NCBI GenBank assembly: GCA_035626995.1
Contig: DASPMP010000015.1
Location: 1-7,151, forward strand
From: DASPMP01 sp035626995
Lineage (GTDB): Bacteria > Gemmatimonadota > Gemmatimonadetes > Gemmatimonadales > Gemmatimonadaceae
DNA length: 7,151 nucleotides
Direction: 5' to 3'
Part shown: positions 1 to 5,940 of the stretch, piece after piece
Position numbering within the stretch: the stretch's first letter is position 1
How the letters are laid out: the number at the start of each line of letters is the position of its first letter
The notes under the pieces: generated by a model
Told to the model about the DNA's origin: nothing
The model's database searches: none
What the model saw: the letters and a program-made list of their open reading frames with translations, nothing else
Made by a program: the position numbers and the translations under genes

Positions 1-1002
1 CGGCAGCGTTCGCGCCCGGGCGAGATCCCGGTTGGCTTCGTAGACCGCGAAGGTCGGATCCCACGTGACATTCCGCGCGATGAGCGTGTCGATCACCGCG
101 GACAGTCGTGCGCTGTCGGCCTGCTGCCAGAGCGCGGCGGCCCAGCGGAATCGATCGGATTCGTTGTCGTAGCTGTAGGACGCCGGGAAATCCTGAGGAC
201 CAGGGATGGCTGCGTCTGGAATCCCGTACCAGTGTTCCAGCGACCGGATCCCGAGCTGCGCCGCACGCACGGCATCCGTCTCCTGGATCTTGAGGTCCGT
301 CGCAATCGGAAGGCCGTTCTTCTTTGCTTCGTCGGCGATGGCCTCCCAGATGTCCGGACGATTGATGAAGATCTTGAGCCCCTGCGCACCGCGGAGCTTC
401 GCGCGGCGGATCCGCGCGCGCGCGGAGTCGGCTGTCTCGGCTTCCACGGTCGCGTACGGAATGATCGTTGGCGCCGCGATGCGGTTTTCGGATGATGCCT
501 TTGCGTGCGCCACCGTCGTGTCGACGCCCTCCCCACTTCCGGGTTCGCGCACGGTCGTGATCCCGTGGCCGAGCCAGAGCTTGTAGGTGTAGTCCTTCGG
601 CCACGGCACCCTGTTGCGGCCGAAGTGGATGTGTCCATGCAGGTCGATCAGCCCGGGCGTGACATACATCCCCGTGGCGTCGATCACGCGATCGTAGCGT
701 GATTCGGGGCGACTGGCGGTGTTGCCCGTACCGAATTCGTCGATCGGTCGCGCGGGCCTGATGCTCGCGATCGTCGATCCTTCGACGACGATATCCATCG
801 GACCGCGCGCAGGATTTCCGGCGCCGTCGATCACATGCGCGTTGCGGATCAGGAGCCGGCCGTAGCGAACGCCGGTGGATGGCGATGGAGCGAGACTCGC
901 GGATCGCACGGTCGACGCGGCGCCTGGCGCCGCACTGCTCTGGTTCTGCTGCGCGAGCGCTGGGAAGGCGAGGCTCAGCGCCAGAATTCCGGTGAGACGC
1001 AT
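1..1002 (-). CDS. Secreted metal-dependent amidohydrolase, C-terminus cut by the window edge
   Basis: The frame is open from the ATG at 1002 to the window edge and gives 334 residues; relatives of this superfamily are usually about 400-480 residues, so roughly the last third is missing. Residues 1-18 form a signal peptide with a likely cut after AFPALA, so the protein should act in the periplasm or outside the cell. A low-complexity Ser/Ala/Pro linker follows. Residues 49-80 match the small beta-sandwich that precedes the TIM barrel (LLIRNAHVIDG). TPGLIDLHGH carries the paired metal ligands His122 and His124. Lys210 in GAQGLKIF sits where the carbamylated bridging lysine is expected, and His257 in SLEHW is a further ligand. 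The usual His between these two is replaced by Asp236. These features place it among imidazolonepropionase/prolidase-like hydrolases that cleave C-N bonds; the substrate cannot be told. The start is preceded only by a weak GAGG. It lies 82 bases downstream of the broken kinase gene on the same strand. Confidence 0.88.
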   Translation of the reverse strand, partial: MRLTGILALSLAFPALAQQNQSSAAPGAASTVRSASLAPSPSTGVRYGRLLIRNAHVIDGAGNPARGPMDIVVEGSTIASIRPARPIDEFGTGNTASRPESRYDRVIDATGMYVTPGLIDLHGHIHFGRNRVPWPKDYTYKLWLGHGITTVREPGSGEGVDTTVAHAKASSENRIAAPTIIPYATVEAETADSARARIRRAKLRGAQGLKIFINRPDIWEAIADEAKKNGLPIATDLKIQETDAVRAAQLGIRSLEHWYGIPDAAIPGPQDFPASYSYDNESDRFRWAAALWQQADSARLSAVIDTLIARNVTWDPTFAVYEANRDLARARTLP

Positions 1003-1084
1003 GGCCTCAATGTGAGGCTCGAGGAGCATTCTGTCGAGCCGCGAAGACCCCGACCGATCCAGGGATCGATCTTCCCAGCCGGAA

Positions 1085-2101
1085 CTAGATCCGCGGGAGG
1101 TAGACCTCGAAGGTGGAGCCCTCACCGACCGCCGAATGAACCGCGACGAACCCGCCCGATTGCTGCGCGATCCCGTAGACGGTGGGCAGCCCCAGCCCCG
1201 TTCCCTTGCCGCGCTCCTTGGTCGTGAAGAACGGCTCGAAGATGCGGCTTTTCAGCTCTTCGCTCATTCCCATTCCGGTATCCGCTACGGCAATGACGAC
1301 GAACGTGCCGGGACTGACGTGCGGGTGGAAGCGGGCGACCTCGGGCCGCAGTTCCTCATGCCGGGTGGACACGATGATCTCGCCACCGTCGGGCATGGCG
1401 TCGCGCGCATTCACGACGAGGTTCATCAGGATCTGCTCCATCTGGCCACGATCAATCCGCGTTGAACCCGCGCCCGGATCGAGCGCAAGCGTGAGGGTCT
1501 GCCCGGTCCCGATCGCACGCGACAGCAGGCGCTGCATGCCGTCGATTACATCGTTCACGGCCATTTCCTGGACATCCAGCGGCTGCTGGCGGCTGAAGGC
1601 GTGCAGCTGGCGGGTCAGCGTCGTGGCGCGGCTCGTCGCTTCGTTGATTTCTTCGAGCTCCGGTCGCCCGGGTTGACCAGTGTCGACGTCGAGCAGCGCG
1701 AGGCTGGTATTTCCCTGGATGACCGTCAACAGGTTGTTGAAGTCGTGGGCGACGGCGCCAGCCAGACGGCCGATGGCGTCCAGCTTCTGCGCATGCTGGA
1801 GTTGGAATTCCAGGTCGCGCTGCTCGGTAATATCGCGACAGTTCACGACGATACCGCGCACGACCTCGTCGTCCAGAAGGTTGCGGGCGACACAGAGCAG
1901 CGTCCGCCACGCGCCATCCGCCCTCCGATACCGGAATTGAAGCTGAAGTGCCAGCCCTTCCTGCTCGAGCGACCGCGCGAATCCTGACGCACCATCGCAA
2001 GATCGTCCGGATGAATCGCCTCCCACACCGACGGCATCACCGGCGAGTCCGGCGAGACGCCGAGAAAGCGCTCCAGGGATGGGCTCAGGTAGCGGGCTCA
2101 A
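1085..2101 (-). CDS. Histidine kinase core fragment (end of PAS 2, dimerisation and ATPase domains)
   Basis: This open frame holds the complete catalytic part of a cytoplasmic sensor histidine kinase, which autophosphorylates on His and passes the phosphate to a response regulator not seen in this window. In fragment numbering, residues 42-93 are the second half of a PAS fold ending in the usual RDITEQ. The H-box AGAVAHDFNNLLTVI follows, with phospho-acceptor His119. The ATPase domain has the N-box MNLVVNARDAMPDGG (Asn227, Asn231), the G1 box DTGMGM (Asp274), the F-box FEPFFTTK and the G2 box GTGLGL (about 300-305). The HDFNN type of H-box is typical of soluble PAS-linked and hybrid kinases, but the protein stops at YLPRI with no receiver domain. 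The first 40 or so residues, from a TTG at 2101, are an out-of-frame reading of PAS 2 and are not genuine protein. Neighbouring pieces are described under the whole locus. Confidence 0.7.
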   Translation of the reverse strand: MSPLPEPIPGALSRRLAGLAGDAVGVGGDSSGRSCDGASGFARSLEQEGLALQLQFRYRRADGAWRTLLCVARNLLDDEVVRGIVVNCRDITEQRDLEFQLQHAQKLDAIGRLAGAVAHDFNNLLTVIQGNTSLALLDVDTGQPGRPELEEINEATSRATTLTRQLHAFSRQQPLDVQEMAVNDVIDGMQRLLSRAIGTGQTLTLALDPGAGSTRIDRGQMEQILMNLVVNARDAMPDGGEIIVSTRHEELRPEVARFHPHVSPGTFVVIAVADTGMGMSEELKSRIFEPFFTTKERGKGTGLGLPTVYGIAQQSGGFVAVHSAVGEGSTFEVYLPRI

Positions 2102-2384
2102 CGCCTGGAAGCTGCAGGCGAAACGGAGGCATGCACAGGCTTTCCCCGTTCATCGCGCGGCGGATGATGTCCTCCACGCCACTGGTACGGATCTCCGGAA
2201 AAAGCTCCAGGGCAAATCGGCCGATCGCGTCATCGGGACGAACGCCAACAAGGCGCTCCATCGCGCGGTTCATCAGGAGATACCGGAGCTCGGTATCGAG
2301 CACGACGACGCCGTCCTCCATGCTGTCGAGCAGCGCCGAGGTCAGTGAGTCCAGTTGGTTGCCGGCGTGCGCGATCGCTACCAT
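2085..2384 (-). CDS. N-terminal PAS domain fragment of the broken histidine kinase
   Basis: Ninety-nine residues from ATG 2384, ending at TGA 2085-2087. Residues 12-80 resemble the first two thirds of a PAS sensor fold: LLDSMEDGVVVLDTELRYL, then NRAMERLVGVRPDDAIGR, then a helix with RRAMNGES. The last strands of the fold are missing. The final three residues lie past or at the frame change. The start is chosen because an in-frame TGA lies three codons upstream; no Shine-Dalgarno site is visible, so the gene may be leaderless or weakly translated. A PAS domain would sense a small ligand, redox state or light, but nothing here identifies a cofactor. On its own the fragment has no output domain and makes sense only as the N-terminus of the kinase downstream. 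Confidence 0.6.
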   Translation of the reverse strand: MVAIAHAGNQLDSLTSALLDSMEDGVVVLDTELRYLLMNRAMERLVGVRPDDAIGRFALELFPEIRTSGVEDIIRRAMNGESLCMPPFRLQLPGVEPAT

Positions 2385-2454
2385 TACAAATCATGGACGG
2401 TGGTGCGGTACGGTACGTAACGCCTTGTTACACAATTCTTTCGCGATTTCCCCT
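2385..2454. promoter_or_regulatory. Divergent intergenic region between kinase and beta-helix gene
   Basis: These 70 bases must hold the start signals for both the kinase (minus) and the exported beta-helix protein (plus). The stretch is AT-richer towards 2425-2450. It contains a 5-bp inverted repeat, GTAAC at 2417-2421 and GTTAC at 2427-2431, and a short direct repeat CGGTACGGTACG just before it. I find no convincing -35/-10 pair and no Shine-Dalgarno site for either gene, so the call rests on gene layout alone. Confidence 0.35.
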
Positions 2455-4650
2455 ATGAGAAATGCCGCGCTCGCCAGTGCCGGGCTCTTGCTGTTTGCGT
2501 CCATCGCGGGAGCGCAGGGGGCAGTCCCGCGTGTGGGCCTGGTCGTCACGAGCTCGACGGCATTTGCGGCCGGCGCCTATTCGCTTGCTCCCTCACCCGG
2601 TGATTCCGCGGTGATCGTCATCCGGGGAAACGACGTCACGGTGGACCTGAGAGGCGTACGGCTGATGGGTACGAGCCCCAACGCCGCGGCGGTCGCGCCT
2701 GACGCAGCCAGTGGCGTCGCGATCCTGGTGGACGGCGGTCGCAACATCACCATCCTCGGCGGGACGATCCGCGGCTACAAGATCGGGATCCGCGCACGCG
2801 GCACGCGCAACCTGCGGGTCATCGACACGGACCTGAGCTTCAACTGGAAGCCGCGGCTCTACAGCATCGTCGAGCACGAGAGCATCGCCGACTGGCTCTC
2901 ATTTCACCAGAACGAGAAGGACGAGTGGAGGCGGTTCGGCGCTGGCGTGTATCTCGACGACGTGCGGGGGGGCGAAATCCGCGGCGTCACCGTGCAGCAG
3001 GGGATGAACGGCCTGCTGATGACCCGCACCGATTCCCTGCTGGTCTGGAACAGCGATTTCTCCTTCAACTCCGGCGTCGGGATCGGCATGTACCGCTCCG
3101 ATCACAACCGGATCATGCATAACACAGTGGATTACAACGTCCGCGGCTATAGCGAGGGCTTTTATCGGCGCGGCCAGGATTCGGCGGGGATCCTGATGTA
3201 CGAGCAGAGCGACAGCAACGTCGTCGCGTTCAATTCGGTGACGCATGGCGGCGATGGCCTGTTCCTCTGGGCCGGCCAGCACACGATGGACACCGGCAAG
3301 GGCGGCGCGAACGACAACCTGTTCTTCGGGAACGACTTCAGCTGGGCTCCGACGAACGGGATGGAGGCCACCTTCAGCCGGAACGCGTTCGTCGCGAATC
3401 GCATCGTGGGAAGCGATCACGGGCTCTGGGGCGGCTACAGCTACGGTTCCGTTATCCTGGGCAACGAGTTCGCGCGCAATCGCGTGGGGATCGCCATCGA
3501 GCACGGCCAGGAGAACCGGATCCTGCACAACGATTTTCTTGGCGACAGCACGGCGCTTTATCTCTGGGCGAACACCATCGAACCCGGGGACTGGGGCTAC
3601 CCGAAGTACCGGGACACGCGCAGCCGCGACTATCACATCGAGGGGAATGCGATCGACGCACAGCGCGTCGCATTCCGCGTGTCGCAGACGCGCAACCTTG
3701 ACGCGCGACGGAACCAGGTGCGCGCCGAGTCACTGTTCGTCACGCGCGGCGATACAGCGGGAGTTGTCCTTCCGGCGATGGCATCGTCCGTCGCGAGCCT
3801 GCGCCGGAGCGACGCAGCGCGGAAGGCGATGGCGACATTCCAGGTGCGCCACCGCCCGGAGGGGGCGCAGGTATTGCCCAGCACCTATGCCGATTGGCCC
3901 CGTTCGACGATCATCGTCGACGAGTGGGGACCGTATGACTGGAAGAGCCCAAAGCTGTGGCCCGTCGACAGCTCGCGATCGACACCGCTGAAGCTACGCG
4001 TCCTCGGACCGCCGGGGCACGGCACGTGGGAGATATGGTCGAACACGGGCGCGGACGTCTCGAAGCGGCGTGGGCTCGTGAACGACACGATTACCGTGAC
4101 TCCGGCGCTGCTGACGAATGGCGTCGAAGACTGGGAGGTCCAGCTGGAGTATCGCGGCCAGGCGACACGGTCACCGACGGGCGACACCCTCGCCGCCGGA
4201 GTGCCGTACCGATTCGGCTATGCGCGCTTCGATCCGCGAATGCGATGGGACGTGAAGGTTTTTGCATGGACCGACAGCACGCATCCGTTAAACGCGCCGG
4301 CGTCATTTCAGGCATTGCTGCGCGGGGAGCGTGGCGCTCCGGTGCTGACGCAGCAGGTCTCGCCGCTGGATTACATGTGGTATCGCCCGCGCATCCCGGG
4401 CTGGCCCCAGGACAAGTATGGCATCGCCGCGGCGACGACGGTGGACCTTCCATCCGGCAGCTATCGGCTGCGCACGATCAGTGATGATGGCATCCGCGTC
4501 TTCGTCGACGACCAGCTCGTGATCGAGGACTGGAGCGTGCACGAGTCGCGGGTGAAGGAGGTGCCGCTGTCCGGCGGGAGGCACGCCATCCGCGTCGAGT
4601 ACTTCCAGGGCGACGGCTGGGCGGAATTGAGAGTCGAGATTCTCCGGTAA
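2455..4650 (+). CDS. Exported right-handed beta-helix protein with C-terminal PA14 domain
   Basis: Complete, 731 residues. The ATG at 2455 is chosen because it begins a clear signal peptide (residues 1-21, cut likely after SIAGA); the frame is open far upstream, but that part is antisense to the kinase and lacks protein character. Residues about 50-425 are short strands with repeated patterns such as GGRNITILGGTIRGYKIGI, NRIMHNTVDYN, SNVVAFNSVTHGGDGLFL and NRILHNDF, the parallel beta-helix repeats of the NosD/pectate-lyase-like fold. Residues about 485-610 form a linker of beta-rich sequence. Residues about 615-731 are a PA14 domain with the hallmark SYRLRTISDDGIRVFVDDQ, then EDW, LSGGRHAIRVEYFQGDGWAEL. 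In known proteins such helices bind or cleave polysaccharides and PA14 domains bind sugars, so a glycan target is the likeliest inference. I cannot name catalytic residues. No lipobox, sorting signal or membrane anchor is visible, and no partner gene is adjacent. Confidence 0.87.
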   Translation: MRNAALASAGLLLFASIAGAQGAVPRVGLVVTSSTAFAAGAYSLAPSPGDSAVIVIRGNDVTVDLRGVRLMGTSPNAAAVAPDAASGVAILVDGGRNITILGGTIRGYKIGIRARGTRNLRVIDTDLSFNWKPRLYSIVEHESIADWLSFHQNEKDEWRRFGAGVYLDDVRGGEIRGVTVQQGMNGLLMTRTDSLLVWNSDFSFNSGVGIGMYRSDHNRIMHNTVDYNVRGYSEGFYRRGQDSAGILMYEQSDSNVVAFNSVTHGGDGLFLWAGQHTMDTGKGGANDNLFFGNDFSWAPTNGMEATFSRNAFVANRIVGSDHGLWGGYSYGSVILGNEFARNRVGIAIEHGQENRILHNDFLGDSTALYLWANTIEPGDWGYPKYRDTRSRDYHIEGNAIDAQRVAFRVSQTRNLDARRNQVRAESLFVTRGDTAGVVLPAMASSVASLRRSDAARKAMATFQVRHRPEGAQVLPSTYADWPRSTIIVDEWGPYDWKSPKLWPVDSSRSTPLKLRVLGPPGHGTWEIWSNTGADVSKRRGLVNDTITVTPALLTNGVEDWEVQLEYRGQATRSPTGDTLAAGVPYRFGYARFDPRMRWDVKVFAWTDSTHPLNAPASFQALLRGERGAPVLTQQVSPLDYMWYRPRIPGWPQDKYGIAAATTVDLPSGSYRLRTISDDGIRVFVDDQLVIEDWSVHESRVKEVPLSGGRHAIRVEYFQGDGWAELRVEILR

Positions 4651-4658
4651 CTGCGATT

Positions 4659-4743
4659 CAACGCAGAGGCGCGGAGGCGCGGAGGCGCAGAGAACAAATG
4701 GTTGCTCGGTCGCGGCGCTCTGGGTCTCTGCGTCTCTGCGTTG
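4659..4743. repeat. Inverted repeat made of 8-bp GCRGAGRC tandem units
   Basis: Immediately after the beta-helix gene the left arm (4663-4694) is four tandem 8-bp units: GCAGAGGC, GCGGAGGC, GCGGAGGC, GCAGAGAA. The right arm (4725-4742) is two such units in inverse orientation, GCAGAGAC twice on the minus strand, followed by a decayed third. The outer ten bases pair perfectly: CAACGCAGAG at 4659-4668 with CTCTGCGTTG at 4734-4743. An inner 8-bp pairing joins 4686-4693 with 4725-4732. The transcript would fold into a long hairpin with about 30 unpaired bases in the middle. It lacks a T-tract, so it is not a standard terminator, but it may protect the 3' end of the beta-helix mRNA. It looks like a dispersed intergenic repeat. 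Confidence 0.7.
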
Positions 4744-4768
4744 TCTTGCAGTTCACCTGAGCGGGGGG

Positions 4769-4803
4769 AAAAAAGAGCCAGCCCGGTTTCCCGAGCTGGC
4801 TCT
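4769..4803 (-). terminator. Rho-independent terminator of the cspA-rpsU operon
   Basis: On the minus strand a perfect 9-bp stem, AGAGCCAGC (4803-4795) with GCTGGCTCT (4782-4774), closes a 12-base loop and runs directly into six T's (the A-run 4769-4774 on the plus strand, which shares one base with the stem). It begins 47 bases after the rpsU stop. On the plus strand the hairpin is not followed by T's, so it is directional and belongs to the minus-strand operon. Confidence 0.9.
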
Positions 4804-4849
4804 CATCACACATTCACCGGCCGGAACAGACCCCGGCAAAAGAGAAAGG

Positions 4850-5041
4850 TTATTCGCCCTTCTTCTTCGATCTCGCCCGACGCTGGGCCGCGGCGCTCTT
4901 CAGCTGCCGGGCTTCACTGGGCTTCACGTAGTGCCGTCTGCGTCGCAGATCCTGAAGAACGCCAGCACGCTGGACCTTCTTCTTGAACACACGCAGCGCC
5001 GCTTCGATGCGATCGCCTTCGCCAAGGTGTACTTCGACCAT
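4850..5041 (-). CDS. rpsU: 30S ribosomal protein S21
   Basis: Complete, 63 residues, the normal length for bacterial S21. Sequence shows the family pattern: VEVHLGEGDRIEAALRVFKKK at the start, the basic turn LRRRRHYVKPSEAR, and a Lys/Arg-rich tail (RRARSKKKGE). S21 sits on the small subunit near the anti-Shine-Dalgarno end of 16S rRNA and helps initiation on mRNA. Its ATG lies 6 bases after the cspA stop, with no clear Shine-Dalgarno site of its own in the gap. Translation is therefore probably coupled to cspA, and both end at the terminator at 4769-4803. The pairing of a cold-shock protein with S21 in one transcript fits joint control of translation start, although this is inference. Confidence 0.96.
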   Translation of the reverse strand: MVEVHLGEGDRIEAALRVFKKKVQRAGVLQDLRRRRHYVKPSEARQLKSAAAQRRARSKKKGE

Positions 5042-5047
5042 AGTGGT

Positions 5048-5260
5048 TTACCGACCCATCTTGACGACGTTTTCAGCCGCGGGACCCTTCTGGCCCTGGA
5101 CGACATCGAACTCCACCTTCTCGCCTTCAGCGAGCGACTTGAAGCCGCTGCCCTGAATCGCGGAGTGGTGCACGAAGCAATCCTTCGCGCCGCCTTCGGG
5201 GGTGATGAACCCGAAGCCCTTCTGATCGTTGAACCACTTCACCGTTCCAACCGTACGCAT
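5048..5260 (-). CDS. cspA: Cold-shock protein, CspA family
   Basis: Complete, 70 residues, a single cold-shock (OB-fold) domain. It binds single-stranded RNA and DNA and acts as an RNA chaperone. RNP1 is KGFGFI (residues 14-19) and RNP2 is CFVHHSAI (28-35); Trp9, Phe16, Phe18, Phe29 and His31 supply the aromatic binding face. The Phe common after the RNP2 His is His32 here. The start is supported by GGAG at 5268-5271, seven bases upstream of the ATG. It is the first gene of a two-gene operon with rpsU. The leader carries a strong hairpin with a U7 tract and a competing pairing over the ribosome binding site, suggesting control at the RNA level. The product need not be cold-induced, as many members are constitutive. 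Confidence 0.96.
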   Translation of the reverse strand: MRTVGTVKWFNDQKGFGFITPEGGAKDCFVHHSAIQGSGFKSLAEGEKVEFDVVQGQKGPAAENVVKMGR

Positions 5261-5323
5261 TTACTTGCTCCGAAAAGTGCCAAAAAAAGTCGGAGCTTCG
5301 CGAGCGCGAAGCCCCGATAATAC
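5261..5323 (-). promoter_or_regulatory. cspA leader: possible -10 box, two competing hairpins, ribosome binding site
   Basis: On the minus strand a TATTAT (5323-5318) could be a -10 box; no good -35 is seen at 16-18 bases. Then comes hairpin A (5316-5291), C followed by seven U's (5289-5282), and the Shine-Dalgarno GGAG (5271-5268) seven bases before the cspA ATG. A second pairing, GCUCCGA (5296-5290) with UCGGAGC (5273-5267), is perfect over 7 bp with a 16-base loop and buries the GGAG. It uses the 3' arm of hairpin A, so the two structures exclude each other. This is the layout of a cis-acting RNA switch or thermosensor, though chance cannot be excluded. Confidence 0.5.
5282..5316 (-). terminator. 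Terminator-like hairpin with U7 upstream of cspA
   Basis: The RNA arms at 5316-5305 and 5302-5291 can pair almost fully as CGGGGCUUCGCG against CGCGAAGCUCCG, with one G-U pair; the innermost pair probably opens to leave a 4-base loop. Two bases later come seven U's (5288-5282). This meets the form of an intrinsic terminator. It lies 70 bases after the stop of the 177-residue gene and could end that transcript. Since it is only about 20 bases from the cspA ATG, any cspA promoter upstream of it must be read through, making it a candidate attenuator. Confidence 0.65.
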
Positions 5324-5324
5324 C

Positions 5325-5355
5325 CTGCCGACCGCGCTAACTGGCGTGTTGGCAG
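5325..5355. repeat. Imperfect inverted repeat between the 177-residue gene and cspA
   Basis: CTGCCGAC (5325-5332) pairs with GTTGGCAG (5348-5355), 8 bp with one mismatch that is a G-U pair in plus-strand RNA and A-C in minus-strand RNA. It lies directly upstream of the possible cspA -10 box TATTAT, so it could be an operator for cspA or a 3' structure of the upstream gene. No T-tract follows on either strand. Confidence 0.35.
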
Positions 5356-5385
5356 TCCCTTAAGCTACCGCTATCCCGGCCGAAA

Positions 5386-5919
5386 TCAACTCGCGCTTCG
5401 AACCCGGGGGCGCCGGGCCGAGGTCGAGCTCTCCCGCAGCGTCCCGTTAATGGACGAAACCACGGTCTTGGCCAGGTCGGCCGACCGGTACGCCTTCCGC
5501 CCGGTCTTCCCTTCCCGCTTCCACGTCCAGCTTTTCTCGTCGGACGCGTCCGGAATGAACACGGACTCGCGGACCACCTTTGCCGTCTGCGTCACCGCGA
5601 CGGTCGGCACACCGTTCACGTATTCCTGCGCGCCATTGGCGCCCACGGTGCCATTCCACTCGACGATCAGCAGGCGACCCTGCGAAACCGTCTCCGCCCG
5701 CGTGCGCAGCCACGATATGGTCAGCGCGACGGGGCCGAGTTGAACGATGCAGCGTCCTGGGGACCTGCGTACGTCCGCCTTCAATCCCTTTCCTTCGTCT
5801 GCGAGGTCTGAAACGCGCTTGGCGATGTCCTCCGCCAGGCGATCGAACTCTCGTGCGCACACGGCCAAAGCGCGGTGCGAATCCAAAAAGTCTTCCCGGT
5901 CGAGCACGTCAGTCGTCAT
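5386..5919 (-). CDS. Uncharacterised 177-residue soluble protein
   Basis: I do not recognise this protein. The start at ATG 5919 is well supported by GGAGG at 5924-5928, four bases upstream, and by a promoter just before it. Residues 8-45 are predicted amphipathic helix (DFLDSHRALAVCAREFDRLAEDI). Residues 55-125 look like alternating beta-strands: CIVQLGPVALTISWLR, then GRLLIVEWNG, then VPTVAVTQTAKVVRESVFIP. The Trp-rich WTWKREG (131-137) is followed by GRKAYRSADLAKTVVSSINGTL, a short helix. The last 16 residues are basic and probably disordered. It has no signal peptide, membrane segment, cysteine cluster or metal motif, so it is likely cytoplasmic. Coding quality is good: the frame matches the GC-rich codon use around it. 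It is followed after 70 bases by the terminator-like hairpin before cspA, so it may be a single-gene unit. Confidence 0.8.
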   Translation of the reverse strand: MTTDVLDREDFLDSHRALAVCAREFDRLAEDIAKRVSDLADEGKGLKADVRRSPGRCIVQLGPVALTISWLRTRAETVSQGRLLIVEWNGTVGANGAQEYVNGVPTVAVTQTAKVVRESVFIPDASDEKSWTWKREGKTGRKAYRSADLAKTVVSSINGTLRESSTSARRPRVRSAS

Positions 5920-5940
5920 GCCGCCTCCGTAAGTATCACA

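Larger units (their letters stand above)
1085..2384 (-). pseudogene. PAS-PAS sensor histidine kinase gene broken by two frame changes
   Basis: Read with two single-base corrections, this locus encodes one 433-residue protein from ATG 2384 to TAG 1085. PAS 1 is in the first frame (to about 2097), the start of PAS 2 in a second frame (about 2097-1979; RYLSPSLERFLG and IHPDDLAMV), and the rest of PAS 2 plus the kinase core in a third. Both frame changes have the same sign and would each be repaired by adding one base, at CCC near 2093-2095 and at TT near 1980-1981. The first change is confined to 2085-2097 if it is a simple indel, because a stop bounds each frame there. The end of PAS 1 and the beginning of PAS 2 also seem to be absent, about 60 residues, so a larger deletion at the same junction is possible. 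The protein has no predicted membrane segment and no receiver domain. Whether this is a real pseudogene or a sequencing/assembly error cannot be decided here. Confidence 0.72.

Noticed and set aside
93..638. Long open frame on the minus strand, 181 residues
   Set aside because: It is an out-of-frame reading of the amidohydrolase; the product is a low-complexity Arg/Ser/Thr-rich string.
1055..1068. Small palindrome CGATCC-AG-GGATCG between the kinase and amidohydrolase genes as a terminator
   Set aside because: The loop is only two bases, the stem is short and no T-tract follows on either strand.
1948..2454. In-frame upstream extension of the beta-helix gene (would add 169 residues)
   Set aside because: It is antisense to the kinase, its residues are Arg/Ser-rich with no domain character, and the ATG at 2455 starts a clear signal peptide.
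2899..3636. Open frame of 245 residues antisense to the beta-helix gene
   Set aside because: It mirrors third-position GC of the real gene and shows no domain pattern; the sense frame has beta-helix repeats throughout.
4817..4824. CCGGCCGG palindrome downstream of rpsU
   Set aside because: Short GC palindromes like this are expected by chance in GC-rich DNA, and it has no flanking structure.
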